64,000 bases of DNA from JALEVB01 sp022768265 (GTDB lineage: Bacteria; Bacillota_I; Bacilli_A; Erysipelotrichales; Erysipelotrichaceae). The notes below the pieces were generated by a model that saw only the letters and a list, made by a program, of their open reading frames with translations, did not search any database and was not told the origin of the DNA. The DNA lies in NCBI GenBank assembly GCA_034168985.1, contig JAXFJE010000009.1:1-64000 (forward strand). The letters run 5' to 3'. A program made the position numbers and the translations under genes. Of this stretch, positions 1 through 8,517 are shown piece after piece (the first letter of the stretch is position 1; each line of letters opens with the position of its first letter).

Positions 1-35
1 TGTTATTCAGTTTTCAAAGCAATGAGCTTTGTATG

Positions 36-151
36 ATCTGGTGACGATAGCGAAATGGTCACACCTGTTCCCATCCCGAACACAGAAGTTAAGCATTTCA
101 TCGGCGAATATAGCTATGCTTGCCATAGTGAAACTAGCAAGTTGCCAGGTT
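36..151 (+). rRNA. rrf: 5S ribosomal RNA
   Basis: The segment carries the conserved 5S core (CCCATCCCGAACACAGAAG at about 72-90) and complementary ends (TCTGGTGACGATAG near 37 and TTGCCAGGT near 142). It is the last gene of an rRNA operon whose 23S part lies left of the window. Ends are estimated from pairing and may be off by a few bases. Confidence 0.93.
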
Positions 152-156
152 TTTAT

Positions 157-186
157 ACCAGTGGTTCTTTCCACTGGTTTTTTATT
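157..186 (+). terminator. rRNA operon terminator
   Basis: ACCAGTGG and CCACTGGT form an 8-bp stem with a 6-base loop followed by a T run. It lies directly after the 5S gene, 18 bases before the next ATG. Confidence 0.85.
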
Positions 187-204
187 TAAAGTAGGAGATA
201 GCTT

Positions 205-864
205 ATGATCAAAGCGATATTATTTGATTTTGATGGTACCTTATCAAATCGCCAACTAAGTGCCTATCGTAAATATCAAGATGTTGTTGGTAAAATCTTT
301 CCCGATCTAGCAAAAGGCTCGATCGAATTTGAAGGTATCGTGCAACGAATGATGACTTGGGATGAATTTGGTACGATAGCTAAGAAACATGTATATGAAC
401 AATTATCTGCTAAATACGATCTTGATCTCGATATTGATTATTGGGTCAAGGAATGGTACAGCAACTTTCATCTTTTTAATGTATTACAAGATGACTGTTT
501 AGAGGTATTATCAAAGCTACATCAAGATTATAAGATCGGCTGTATCACTAATGGACCTTATGATACCCAAATGCTTAAGCTAGAACATACAAAGGTCTTA
601 GAACATTTTGATGTTTGCTTGATATCTAAACAAGTTGGGATCGATAAACCAGATAAAAAAATCTTTGAAATGGCAGCAACTCAGTTAGGATTGCCTTGTG
701 AGCAAATAGCCTATGTTGGTGACAATTTTTATGCAGATATCTATGGGGCAATCAATTGTGGCATGCTACCAATTTGGTTTTTTACTGATCCTAAACGAAT
801 TTCGGATATCAATGTTCAAAGGATCTATGAATTTAAAGAGCTTTTAACTATCTTTAAAAAATAA
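205..864 (+). CDS. HAD-superfamily hydrolase (YjjG/5'-nucleotidase-like)
   Basis: A 219-residue phosphatase of the haloacid dehalogenase superfamily, expected to be cytosolic and Mg-dependent. Motif I is DFDGTL with nucleophile Asp8 and acid/base Asp10; motif II is the TNG near residue 117; motif III is the Lys in KPDKKIF near 147; motif IV is GDNFYAD near 171. Length and the insert between motifs I and II (cap C1) fit the YjjG/YfnB group, which dephosphorylates nucleotides and similar metabolites; the substrate is not readable from sequence. The ATG follows AGGAG at the right distance. It stands alone between two terminators. Confidence 0.88.
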   Translation: MIKAILFDFDGTLSNRQLSAYRKYQDVVGKIFPDLAKGSIEFEGIVQRMMTWDEFGTIAKKHVYEQLSAKYDLDLDIDYWVKEWYSNFHLFNVLQDDCLEVLSKLHQDYKIGCITNGPYDTQMLKLEHTKVLEHFDVCLISKQVGIDKPDKKIFEMAATQLGLPCEQIAYVGDNFYADIYGAINCGMLPIWFFTDPKRISDINVQRIYEFKELLTIFKK

Positions 865-879
865 ATATACTTTTATTCG

Positions 880-911
880 TGTAGACATTTATCGGTGTCT
901 ACATTTTTTTT
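880..911 (+). terminator. Terminator after HAD gene
   Basis: TGTAGACA and TGTCTACA form an 8-bp stem followed by eight T residues, 15 bases after the stop codon. Confidence 0.85.
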
Positions 912-914
912 ATT

Positions 915-950
915 AGAAAAAATGACCCTAAAGCATATATTTTTAGGGTC
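915..950 (-). terminator. Terminator of the esterase gene
   Basis: On the minus strand GACCCTAAA pairs with TTTAGGGTC and is followed by ATTTTTTC. The stem includes the stop codon of the minus-strand gene. Confidence 0.78.
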
Positions 951-1593
951 TTTGTATAAAGTATAAGATATTTTGGATGACATAATCTTTACATTGAATA
1001 TCATCTAGCATACGATGTTGGCCTTGCGAAAAGGTAATCAGCAGCTTATCCTCGATGGGGATTTTCTTGATCAATTTGAAGCTGCTATTGATATTGATAA
1101 CTTCATCTTCGGCACAATGCAATAATAGGGTAGGAACCTGAATGCGTTCAATAGAAGTTTTGGTATTGTCTACCAGTTCTTTAAAGCAGTTTTTGAATGA
1201 TGTTGGGATCGTACTATTCTTATTGCGTTTAAAGATATAATCGATAACATTATCGATGTTTAGATAATCGTAAGCTGCTGCTAAAAGGATGAGTTTAGAT
1301 ACTTTGGCTTTATTAGCTAAATAGCTTGCAATGATACCTCCCATCGAAAAGCCAATCAAGACGATCTGCTCATATTCACTTTGAATTTGGTTGATGCATT
1401 TTTCAGCATTAAAGATCCAATTGCCCCATTCGATGTCGTTGGGGTTGTTTAAATCGAATAATCTAGGGATAAATACGTCATAACCAGCTTGTTTTAATGC
1501 TGGTTCTATGTTAGCAAATTCTTTTGGACCTCTAACCCCGAAGCCGTGGATACATACGACGGCAATTTTCTTCTTTTTTTGGAATAATTTCAT
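943..1593 (-). CDS. Alpha/beta-hydrolase (carboxylesterase-like)
   Basis: A 216-residue cytosolic serine hydrolase. After a basic start (KLFQKKKKIAVV) comes the oxyanion-hole region HGFG (about 16-19), the nucleophile elbow GFSMGG near residue 82, the acidic residue in CAEDEV near 160 and the catalytic His in GQHRML near 192. Size and layout resemble small esterases of the Est30/YvaK type. No signal peptide. The ATG has no Shine-Dalgarno sequence, and the -10 box lies only 6 bases upstream, so the mRNA may be leaderless. Substrate unknown. Confidence 0.85.
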   Translation of the reverse strand: MKLFQKKKKIAVVCIHGFGVRGPKEFANIEPALKQAGYDVFIPRLFDLNNPNDIEWGNWIFNAEKCINQIQSEYEQIVLIGFSMGGIIASYLANKAKVSKLILLAAAYDYLNIDNVIDYIFKRNKNSTIPTSFKNCFKELVDNTKTSIERIQVPTLLLHCAEDEVININSSFKLIKKIPIEDKLLITFSQGQHRMLDDIQCKDYVIQNILYFIQRP

Positions 1594-1599
1594 GATTTA

Positions 1600-1628
1600 A
1601 TTATAATATTTATGCCAAAATTAGTCAA
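1600..1628 (-). promoter_or_regulatory. Sigma-A promoter of the esterase, possibly leaderless
   Basis: Read on the minus strand: TTGACT, 17-base spacer, TATAAT. Only 6 bases separate TATAAT from the ATG at 1593, placing the expected transcription start on or next to the start codon. Confidence 0.7.
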
Positions 1629-1693
1629 AAATGTCATTTTTCTAGGACATAAAAAAAAGATAAAAAAATAATGAAAAAAAGCTAAAAAAAGGC

Positions 1694-1722
1694 TTGCAAT
1701 AGCTACATTTTAATAGTATTAT
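1694..1722 (+). promoter_or_regulatory. Promoter of the S10 ribosomal operon
   Basis: TTGCAA, 17-base spacer, TATTAT. Start site predicted near 1729, giving a leader of about 120 bases before rpsJ. Confidence 0.7.
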
Positions 1723-1728
1723 ATATAG

Positions 1729-1850
1729 GCATTCGCGCGGACATGGGAGGTTGCTGGCACACTGAGACACGTTGTCACGGTGTGATAAGCCAGGTAATTC
1801 ACATTGAGCGAACTATCGATGCGATAGATGAAAACAAGGAGGAAAATTTC
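1729..1850 (+). promoter_or_regulatory. Structured S10-operon mRNA leader
   Basis: The leader can fold. CTGGC (1754-1758) pairs with GCCAG (1789-1793), enclosing CACAC (1758-1762) opposite GTGTG (1780-1784), and CTATCG (1813-1818) pairs with CGATAG (1822-1827) just before the AAGGAGG of rpsJ. In many Firmicutes such leaders bind a protein of the operon (L4) for feedback control. That role is inferred from position; I cannot match it to a named leader family by eye. The small reading frame opening at 1743 is leader, not an rpsJ extension. Confidence 0.55.
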
Positions 1851-2162
1851 ATGGCAAAAAATTCTGTAAGAATTCGTTTGAAAGCTTACGAACACCGTAA
1901 CTTAGATGCAGCAAGCGAAAAGATCGTTACAACTGCAAACAACCACGGTGCTAAAAAGATCGTTGGTCCAGTTCCACTACCAACTGAAAAACAAGTGGTA
2001 ACAGTATTAAGAGCTGTTCACAAATACAAAGATTCTCGTGAACAATTCGAAATCAGAACTCATAAACGTTTGATCGAAATCATCGGTCCTAGCGCAGAAA
2101 CAATCGAAGCATTAAGCCGTTTGGATCTACCTAGTGGTGTAGATATCGAAATCAAACTTTAG
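1851..2162 (+). CDS. rpsJ: 30S ribosomal protein S10
   Basis: 103 residues, the normal S10 length, beginning AKNSVRIRLKAYEH and ending DLPSGVDIEIKL. S10 is a small-subunit head protein and, as NusE, also joins transcription antitermination complexes. I chose the ATG at 1851 because AAGGAGG precedes it and the family N-terminus starts there; an in-frame ATG at 1743 would add 36 unrelated residues from the leader. First gene of the ribosomal cluster. Confidence 0.98.
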   Translation: MAKNSVRIRLKAYEHRNLDAASEKIVTTANNHGAKKIVGPVPLPTEKQVVTVLRAVHKYKDSREQFEIRTHKRLIEIIGPSAETIEALSRLDLPSGVDIEIKL

Positions 2163-2185
2163 TAGAAAAGGAGAAATAAACACGT

Positions 2186-2872
2186 ATGAAAGGTATATTA
2201 GGTCGTAAACTTGGTATGACTCAAGTATTTACAGCTGAAGGCCAATTGATTCCTGTTACAGTTGTAGAATGTACACCAAATGTCGTTTTACAAAAGAAAA
2301 CAGTGGAAACTGATGGTTACGAAGCTGTGCAATTAGGCTTTGAAGATGTTAAAGAATCAAGAGCAAACAAAGCTGAATTAGGTCATGCTAAAAAAGCAAA
2401 CACAGCTGCTAAGAGATTCATCCGCGAAATCAGAGGAAACGGTATGATGGATCTTGAAGTTGGTGCTGAAGTAAAAGTTGATATCTTTTCCGCTGGTGAT
2501 ATCGTAGATGTAACTGGTGTGTCAAAAGGTAAAGGCTACAAAGGAACAATCGTTAGAAATAACGCAACAATTGGTCCTAAATCTCACGGTGCTGGTCCAA
2601 GCCACAGAAGCGTTGGTTCATTAGCTACGACAGGTAGAAATAACGGACGTATCGAAAAGAACACACCAATGCCTGGTCATGAAGGATGCTACACAACAAC
2701 AAATCAAAATCTTGAAATCATCAAGGTTGATGCTGAAAACAACTACATGTTGATCAAAGGTAACGTACCAGGACCAAAAAGAGCAATGGTTATCGTAAAA
2801 ACAACAGTTAAAGGTGTTAAAAACGTTGCACCTAAAGAGTTGTTAAGCTATGAAACAAAGGAGGTTAAATAA
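2186..2872 (+). CDS. rplC: 50S ribosomal protein L3
   Basis: 228 residues, about 15-20 longer than typical bacterial L3 because of a C-terminal tail after the usual VKVD...VPGPK region. Starts with the family signature MKGILGRKLGMTQVF. L3 nucleates 50S assembly and reaches the peptidyl-transferase centre. The loop usually reading PGRMG reads PGHEG here. Its TAA overlaps the rplD ATG by one base (TAATG), so the two are probably translationally coupled. Confidence 0.97.
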   Translation: MKGILGRKLGMTQVFTAEGQLIPVTVVECTPNVVLQKKTVETDGYEAVQLGFEDVKESRANKAELGHAKKANTAAKRFIREIRGNGMMDLEVGAEVKVDIFSAGDIVDVTGVSKGKGYKGTIVRNNATIGPKSHGAGPSHRSVGSLATTGRNNGRIEKNTPMPGHEGCYTTTNQNLEIIKVDAENNYMLIKGNVPGPKRAMVIVKTTVKGVKNVAPKELLSYETKEVK

Positions 2873-3501
2873 TGCCAAAGATGGATATTTATAACCTAGA
2901 AGCCAAAGTAGTAGGCTCTATGGAATTAGCTGATGCAGTATTTAACATTGAACCTAACACTCAAGCAATCTTTGATGCAGTATTGTTACAACAAGCAAGC
3001 ATGCGTCAAGGTACTCATAAAACTAAAACACGTACTGAAGTATCTGGTGGTGGTAAGAAACCATTTAGACAAAAAGGTACAGGTCGTGCTAGACAAGGTA
3101 GTACACGTGCTACTCAATGGAGAGGTGGAGGTATTGCTTTTGGACCTACGCCAAGAAGTTATGGTTTTAAATTAAATCGTAAAGTTAGAAGATTAGCTTT
3201 AAGATCTGCTTTGAGCAGCAAAGTTGCATCAAACAATGTAACAGTATTAGAAAACATCAAATTTGAAGAAATCAAAACAAAGAAATTCGTAGAAGTTATG
3301 AATGCATTCAACTTCGAAAGAAAAACATTGTTTGTAGTTGATATCGAAGAAGAATTTGACAATGCTTTCTTATCAATGAGAAACATTCCAAATGCTATGA
3401 TGCTTACTGTTGAAACATTGAACGTTTATGACATCGTTAATGCTGATCAAGTAGTAATTACCAAAGCTGCAGCTGAAAAAGCACAGGAGGTATTTGCATA
3501 A
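2872..3501 (+). CDS. rplD: 50S ribosomal protein L4
   Basis: 209 residues. The central extended loop is recognisable by GGGKKPFRQKGTGRARQGS (about 60-78), which threads into the exit tunnel. In several bacteria L4 is also the S10-operon repressor, which fits the structured leader upstream; that link is inference here. Overlaps rplC and rplW by one base each. Confidence 0.97.
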   Translation: MPKMDIYNLEAKVVGSMELADAVFNIEPNTQAIFDAVLLQQASMRQGTHKTKTRTEVSGGGKKPFRQKGTGRARQGSTRATQWRGGGIAFGPTPRSYGFKLNRKVRRLALRSALSSKVASNNVTVLENIKFEEIKTKKFVEVMNAFNFERKTLFVVDIEEEFDNAFLSMRNIPNAMMLTVETLNVYDIVNADQVVITKAAAEKAQEVFA

Positions 3502-3788
3502 TGTCAAACGCTAGAGATATCATCATCCGTCCAATCATTACTGAAAAGACAATGAAATTAATGGACAGCGATAATAAAGTTACATTTGAAGTTGCTAAAG
3601 ATACTAATAAAACTGCTGTTCGTTTAGCAATTGAAGAAATTTACAATATCAAACCAGTATCTGTAAATATTGTGAATGTACATCCTAAAACAAAACGTGT
3701 TGGTAAATACGTTGGTAAAACAAGTGCTTATAAAAAAGCAATCGTTAAATTACCTGAAGGACAAGATATCGAATTATTCGGTAAATAG
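3501..3788 (+). CDS. rplW: 50S ribosomal protein L23
   Basis: 95 residues, with the L23 features IIRPIITEKTM at the start and VNVHPKTKRVGKY in the loop. L23 sits at the tunnel exit and docks trigger factor and SRP. Start ATG overlaps the rplD stop (TAATG). A 60-base gap to rplB contains a small CGGAG/CTCCG hairpin at 3802-3822. Confidence 0.97.
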   Translation: MSNARDIIIRPIITEKTMKLMDSDNKVTFEVAKDTNKTAVRLAIEEIYNIKPVSVNIVNVHPKTKRVGKYVGKTSAYKKAIVKLPEGQDIELFGK

Positions 3789-3848
3789 TAAATAAATATA
3801 TCGGAGGAAGTCGCTATCTCCGGAAAATTGCGAAAGGAAGGAAAAATA

Positions 3849-4682
3849 ATGGCTATTAAAAAATATAAACCAACGACACCTGGCCGTCGTGGGATGAGCA
3901 CATTAGTTAATGAAGAAATTACTAAAAGTACTCCTGAACGTTCATTGTTAGCTCCTTTACATTCTAAAGGTGGACGTAATAACAATGGTCGTATTACGAC
4001 TCGTCATCAAGGTGGCGGTCATAAACGTCAATATCGTATTATCGATTTCAAACGTAATAAAGACAATATCCCAGCAGTAGTTGCTGCGATTGAATACGAT
4101 CCAAACCGTAGTGCTAACATTGCGTTATTACACTACGTTGATGGTGAAAAAAGATACATCATTGCGCCTAAAGGTTTAACAGTAGGTACAAAAGTTGTAT
4201 CTGGTGAAAGCTGCGATATCAAAGTTGGTAACGCATTAGAACTAAGAAACATTCCTGAAGGTACAGTAGTTCACAATGTTGAATTAACTCCAGGAAAAGG
4301 TGGACAATTAGCAAGATCTGCTGGTTGCTCAGCTCAAATCTTAGGTATGGAAGGAAGATACGTTACAATTCGTTTATCTTCTGGAGAAGTTAGAAAAGTA
4401 TTGAACAATTGCCGTGCGACAATCGGTACAGTTGGTAATGAAGATTACAATCTAGTTAATATCGGTAAAGCTGGTAGATCTAGATGGATGGGTATCCGTC
4501 CAACCGTTCGTGGTTCGGTTATGAACCCTTGCGATCACCCTCACGGTGGTGGTGAAGGTCGTACACCTATCGGACGTAAGTCTCCAATGACTCCTTGGGG
4601 CAAAAAAGCTATGGGTATCAAAACTCGTAAAACTAAAAAACAATCTTCTAAATTGATTGTTAGAGGCCGTAACGGTAAATAA
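3849..4682 (+). CDS. rplB: 50S ribosomal protein L2
   Basis: 277 residues. Starts AIKKYKPTTPGRR and carries the conserved C-terminal segment MNPCDHPHGGGEGR, with the His important for peptidyl transfer. The ATG at 3849 follows GGAAGGA; an upstream in-frame TTG (3828) would add seven non-conserved residues. Confidence 0.97.
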   Translation: MAIKKYKPTTPGRRGMSTLVNEEITKSTPERSLLAPLHSKGGRNNNGRITTRHQGGGHKRQYRIIDFKRNKDNIPAVVAAIEYDPNRSANIALLHYVDGEKRYIIAPKGLTVGTKVVSGESCDIKVGNALELRNIPEGTVVHNVELTPGKGGQLARSAGCSAQILGMEGRYVTIRLSSGEVRKVLNNCRATIGTVGNEDYNLVNIGKAGRSRWMGIRPTVRGSVMNPCDHPHGGGEGRTPIGRKSPMTPWGKKAMGIKTRKTKKQSSKLIVRGRNGK

Positions 4683-4698
4683 GGAAGGGAGAAAGTAA

Positions 4699-4968
4699 AT
4701 GACACGTAGTTTAAAAAAGGGTCCGTTCTGTGATGAACATTTAATGAAAAAAGTTGATGCCTTAAACGCTTCTGGTAAAAAAGAAGTAATCAAGACTTGG
4801 TCACGTAGATCAACTATTTTCCCTAGTTTTGTTGAACATACATTTGCAGTTCACAATGGTAAAGAACATGTTCCAGTATATGTTACAGAAGATATGGTAG
4901 GACATAAACTTGGTGAGTTTGTGGCTACTCGTAAATTCGGTGGACATGGCGACGATAAGAAAGCATAA
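4699..4968 (+). CDS. rpsS: 30S ribosomal protein S19
   Basis: 89 residues, starting TRSLKKGPFCDEHL and containing SRRSTIFPSFVEHTF, both typical of S19. It binds the 30S head near S13. ATG 16 bases after rplB, with GGAAGGGAG upstream. Confidence 0.97.
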   Translation: MTRSLKKGPFCDEHLMKKVDALNASGKKEVIKTWSRRSTIFPSFVEHTFAVHNGKEHVPVYVTEDMVGHKLGEFVATRKFGGHGDDKKA

Positions 4969-4985
4969 GAAAAGGAGATAAAAAG

Positions 4986-5318
4986 ATGGAAGTTAAAGCA
5001 GTAGCAAAAACCGTACGCATCTCTCCTCGTAAAGTTAGACTTGTGCTAGATCTTGTTAGAGGAAAAGATGCTCAAGAAGCATTAGCAATTCTTAAATTTA
5101 CACCTAACCATGCAGCTGCAGAAGTTAGCAAAGTTGTAAAATCAGCTGTTGCAAATGCAAAAAACAATCATCAATTAGATGAAAACAAATTATATATCAA
5201 AGCATGTTATGCTGACGAAGGTGTTACAATGAAGCGTTGGATGCCTCGTGCAAAAGGTAATGCTTCACAAATTTTAAAAAGAACAAGCCACATCACTGTA
5301 GTGGTTGAAGAAAGATAA
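4986..5318 (+). CDS. rplV: 50S ribosomal protein L22
   Basis: 110 residues, with RISPRKVRLVLDLVRGK at the start and the beta-hairpin MKRWMPRAKGNASQILKR that lines the exit tunnel (macrolide-resistance site in other species). Preceded by AAGGAG. Confidence 0.97.
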   Translation: MEVKAVAKTVRISPRKVRLVLDLVRGKDAQEALAILKFTPNHAAAEVSKVVKSAVANAKNNHQLDENKLYIKACYADEGVTMKRWMPRAKGNASQILKRTSHITVVVEER

Positions 5319-5333
5319 GGAAGGGAGTTCAAG

Positions 5334-6131
5334 ATGGGTCAAAAAGTTAGTCCAATTGGTATGCGTGTTGGCGTTATTCGTGATTGGGAATCAAGATGGT
5401 ACGCAAACGATGCAGATTATGGCACATTATTAAACGAAGATATCAAAATTCGTGAATTTATCTTTAAACAACTAAAAGACGCATATGTTTCTAGAGTAGA
5501 AATTGAACGTACTTCTAAAAACAATGTTAAAGTAATCATTCGTGCAGCAAGACCTGGCGTTATCGTTAGCAAAGATGCAGAAGGTAAAGATAAGATTCAA
5601 AACTTAAAAAATAAATTAGCAAAATTAACTAAAGGCAAAGAAATCAAGGTTGACATCGTTGAAGTTGCTAACCCTGATCTAGATGCTCACTTAGTAGCAA
5701 GAAAGATCGCTGAAGGATTGGAACAACGTCAATCTTTCCGTATCTGCCAAAAGAAAGCTATCCAACAAACAATGAGATCTGGAGCTAAAGGTATCAAAAC
5801 ATTAGTTTCTGGTCGTTTGGGTGGTGCTGATATCGCTCGTGGTGAAGGATATTCAGAAGGTATCGTTCCTCTACATACATTAAGAAGTGATATCGACTAT
5901 GCTTGGTATGAAGCTGATACAACATTTGGTAAACTAGGTGTTAAAGTATGGATCTGCCGTGGTGAAGTTTTACCTGGTGAAATGGTTAAAGAACCTGAAG
6001 CTGTTAAACATGCACCAAATAACCGCAGAAATCGTAACGATCGTCGTCCACGTAACCAAAGACCTAGAGTTGAAGCTAAGCAAGTTGAAGCAAAAGCTGA
6101 AACTGCAACTGCAGCTGAAGGAGGTAATTAA
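5334..6131 (+). CDS. rpsC: 30S ribosomal protein S3
   Basis: 265 residues. An N-terminal KH domain is followed by the family block GADIARGEGYSEG and GVKVWICRGEVLPG. S3 forms part of the mRNA entry site. After about residue 212 the protein has a low-complexity tail rich in Asn, Arg, Glu, Gln and Ala, about 45 residues beyond a typical S3. Stop is 3 bases before the rplP ATG. Confidence 0.97.
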   Translation: MGQKVSPIGMRVGVIRDWESRWYANDADYGTLLNEDIKIREFIFKQLKDAYVSRVEIERTSKNNVKVIIRAARPGVIVSKDAEGKDKIQNLKNKLAKLTKGKEIKVDIVEVANPDLDAHLVARKIAEGLEQRQSFRICQKKAIQQTMRSGAKGIKTLVSGRLGGADIARGEGYSEGIVPLHTLRSDIDYAWYEADTTFGKLGVKVWICRGEVLPGEMVKEPEAVKHAPNNRRNRNDRRPRNQRPRVEAKQVEAKAETATAAEGGN

Positions 6132-6133
6132 TT

Positions 6134-6553
6134 ATGTTGATGCCTAATAGAACTAAATATAGAAGACCTCATAGATTAAGCTATGAAGGTAGATCAAAAG
6201 CTGGTCGCGAGATCGTTTTTGGTGAATTCGGCTTAGTTGCTGAAGAAGGTGCTTATATCTCAAATAGACAGATCGAAGCAGCCCGTGTTGCTATGACACG
6301 TTATATGAACCGTGGTGGTCAAGTGTGGATCAAAATCTTCCCTCACTTGGCAATCACTAAAAAACCATTAGAAGTACGTATGGGATCAGGTAAAGGTGCT
6401 CCTGAAGGATGGGTAGCAGTTGTTCAACCTGGTAGAGTTATGTTTGAAATCGGTGGTGTTAGCGAAGAAATCGCTAGAGAAGCATTAAGACTTGCTCAAC
6501 ACAAACTACCAATCAAAACTAGATTTGTTAAGAAAGGACAGGAGGCAAAATAG
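6134..6553 (+). CDS. rplP: 50S ribosomal protein L16
   Basis: 139 residues. Begins MLMPNRTKYRRPHRL and contains FGEFGLVAEEGAYISNRQIEAAR and KGAPEGWVAVV in family order. L16 organises the A-site tRNA pocket. ATG 6134 is preferred over ATG 6140 because the family starts MLMPK; the ribosome site lies inside the end of rpsC (GGAGG near 6119). Confidence 0.96.
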   Translation: MLMPNRTKYRRPHRLSYEGRSKAGREIVFGEFGLVAEEGAYISNRQIEAARVAMTRYMNRGGQVWIKIFPHLAITKKPLEVRMGSGKGAPEGWVAVVQPGRVMFEIGGVSEEIAREALRLAQHKLPIKTRFVKKGQEAK

Positions 6554-6555
6554 TA

Positions 6556-6756
6556 ATGAACGTTAAAGAAATTCGTGAAAAGAGCAATGCTGAATTAGCT
6601 CAAGAAATTACTTCTTTAAAAGAAGAACTATTCAACCTTCGTTTCCAACAAGCTACAGGACAATTAGAAAATCCTGCTAGAATGCGCGAAGTTAAGAAAA
6701 CTATAGCTAGAATCAAAACAGTAATCACTGAGCGTGAGCTTAGTGAAGTTAAATAG
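6556..6756 (+). CDS. rpmC: 50S ribosomal protein L29
   Basis: 66 residues, two predicted antiparallel helices with the signature ELFNLRFQQATGQLENP. Lies at the exit tunnel beside L23. Start ATG is 3 bases after the rplP stop; AGGAGG overlaps the rplP end. Confidence 0.96.
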   Translation: MNVKEIREKSNAELAQEITSLKEELFNLRFQQATGQLENPARMREVKKTIARIKTVITERELSEVK

Positions 6757-6770
6757 AAGGAGGACTAAAA

Positions 6771-7031
6771 ATGGAAAGATCTAAACGTAAAGTTTTACGT
6801 GGAACTGTTGTTTCAGATAAAATGGATAAGACAATTACTGTTGAAATCACAACACATAAGAGTCATCCTTTATATTCAAAACGCGTTAAATATTCTAAGA
6901 AATTTAAGGCTCATGATGAAAACAATGAAGCTAAGATCGGAGATATCGTAGAAATCATGGAAACTCGTCCATTGAGTGCTACAAAAAGATATCGCTTAGT
7001 TAAAATTGTTGAAAAAGCTGTAATTCTATAA
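6771..7031 (+). CDS. rpsQ: 30S ribosomal protein S17
   Basis: 86 residues, an OB-fold rRNA-binding protein. Contains GTVVSDKMDKTITVE and the C-terminal RPLSATKRYRLVKIV. Preceded by AAGGAGG. Confidence 0.96.
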   Translation: MERSKRKVLRGTVVSDKMDKTITVEITTHKSHPLYSKRVKYSKKFKAHDENNEAKIGDIVEIMETRPLSATKRYRLVKIVEKAVIL

Positions 7032-7053
7032 GCACATAAGGAGGAAGGTCAAG

Positions 7054-7422
7054 ATGATTCAAAACGAAAGTAGATTAAGAGTCGCTGATAACACCGGTGC
7101 TAAAGAATTATTGGTAATCCGTTGCTTAGGCGGCAGCAAAAGAAAAAATGCAAACATCGGTGATATCGTTGTTTGTGCTGTAAAACAAGCAGCACCTGGC
7201 GGAAGCGTTAAAAAAGGTGATGTTGTTAAAGCAGTAGTAGTTAGAACTGTATATGGAATCAGAAGAGAAAATGGTTCATATATCAAATTCGATGACAATG
7301 CAGCTGTAATCATCAAAGATGACAAGACACCTAAAGGAACTCGTATCTTTGGTCCAGTTGCTCGTGAATTGCGTGATAAAGATTTCATGAAAATTGTATC
7401 TTTAGCACCAGAAGTATTGTAG
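7054..7422 (+). CDS. rplN: 50S ribosomal protein L14
   Basis: 122 residues. Starts MIQNESRLRVADNTGAKE, contains GSVKKGDVVKAVVVRT and ends KIVSLAPEVL. L14 forms an intersubunit bridge and is the docking site of the silencing factor RsfS. First gene of the classical spc segment, 22 bases after rpsQ. Confidence 0.97.
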   Translation: MIQNESRLRVADNTGAKELLVIRCLGGSKRKNANIGDIVVCAVKQAAPGGSVKKGDVVKAVVVRTVYGIRRENGSYIKFDDNAAVIIKDDKTPKGTRIFGPVARELRDKDFMKIVSLAPEVL

Positions 7423-7441
7423 GAAAAGGAGTGGTCATAAG

Positions 7442-7765
7442 ATGAAAATTAAAGTTGGCGATAAAGTAAAAGTGATCACTGGTCACTACAAAGGAACAGT
7501 CGGTGAAGTAAAAGCCGTTGGTCATAAAAGTGAAAAGGTTATTGTTGAAGGTGTAAACATCATCAAGAAACATATCAAACCTTCTCAACAAAATCCTGAT
7601 GGAGGCATTGTTGAACAAGAAGCTCCAATCCATGTTTCTAACGTTATGATCTACGATGGCAGATCTAAAAAAGTTGCTCGTGTAGGTTATAAATTCGAAG
7701 ATGGAAAGAAAATCAGAATTAACAAAAGAACTGGTAAAGAAATCAAAGGAGGTAAGAAGAAATAA
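7442..7765 (+). CDS. rplX: 50S ribosomal protein L24
   Basis: 107 residues. KOW motif near the start (KVGDKVKVITGHYKGTVGEV), which binds 23S rRNA early in assembly. Stop overlaps the rplE ATG (TAATG). Confidence 0.96.
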   Translation: MKIKVGDKVKVITGHYKGTVGEVKAVGHKSEKVIVEGVNIIKKHIKPSQQNPDGGIVEQEAPIHVSNVMIYDGRSKKVARVGYKFEDGKKIRINKRTGKEIKGGKKK

Positions 7766-8304
7766 TGAACCGCCTTCAAGAAAGATATAAGACAACAGTT
7801 ATCCCTGCGTTGACTCAAAAATTCAACTATACAACGGTTATGCAATGTCCAAAAATTGAAAAAGTTGTAGTAAACTGGGGTGTTGGTGATGCTATTAGCA
7901 ATCCTAAAGCTTTAGATGAAGCTGTAGCTGAATTAACAGCAATCGTTGGTCAAAAACCAGTAGTTACTAAAGCTAAAAAATCAATTGCAAACTTCAAATT
8001 GCGTGAAGGTATGCCAATTGGTTGTAAAGTAACATTACGTGGCGAAAAAATGTATGAATTCTTAGATAAATTATTCAACATTTCTCTACCTCGTGTTCGT
8101 GACTTCAGAGGCGTAAGCAATACTGCTTTTGACGGTCGTGGAAACTACACATTAGGTGTAAAAGAACAATTGATTTTCCCTGAAATCAATTATGATAAGG
8201 TTAACCGTGTTAGAGGTATGGATATCGTTATCGTTACAACAGCTAACACAAATGAAGAAGCGCATGCATTATTAGCTGAAATGGGCATGCCATTCGCTAA
8301 ATAG
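7765..8304 (+). CDS. rplE: 50S ribosomal protein L5
   Basis: 179 residues. Contains AKKSIANFKLREGMPIGCKV and LPRVRDFRGV, the L5 signature. It contacts 5S rRNA and the P-site tRNA. One-base overlap with rplX. Confidence 0.97.
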   Translation: MNRLQERYKTTVIPALTQKFNYTTVMQCPKIEKVVVNWGVGDAISNPKALDEAVAELTAIVGQKPVVTKAKKSIANFKLREGMPIGCKVTLRGEKMYEFLDKLFNISLPRVRDFRGVSNTAFDGRGNYTLGVKEQLIFPEINYDKVNRVRGMDIVIVTTANTNEEAHALLAEMGMPFAK

Positions 8305-8316
8305 GAGGACAAATAA

Positions 8317-8502
8317 ATGGCTAAGACATCAATGAAAGTTAAACAACAACGTCCTCAAAAATTCTCTACTAGAGAATATACAAGATGTGAACGTTGTGGT
8401 CGTCCACATTCTGTACTAAGAAAATATAAACTATGCCGTATTTGCTTTAGAGAATTGGCTTACAAAGGTCAAATTCCTGGAGTTAAAAAGGCTAGCTGGT
8501 AA
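8317..8502 (+). CDS. rpsN: 30S ribosomal protein S14, zinc type
   Basis: 61 residues, the short Zn-binding form. The ribbon is Cys24-x2-Cys27 and Cys40-x2-Cys43. Many Firmicutes also carry a zinc-free copy elsewhere; none is in this window. ATG follows AGGAGG. Confidence 0.97.
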   Translation: MAKTSMKVKQQRPQKFSTREYTRCERCGRPHSVLRKYKLCRICFRELAYKGQIPGVKKASW

Positions 8503-8517
8503 GGAGGAGGTTAATTT

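Noticed and set aside
1743..1850. Upstream extension of rpsJ by 36 codons
   Set aside because: The sequence folds as an mRNA leader, and the family N-terminus and AAGGAGG fit the ATG at 1851.
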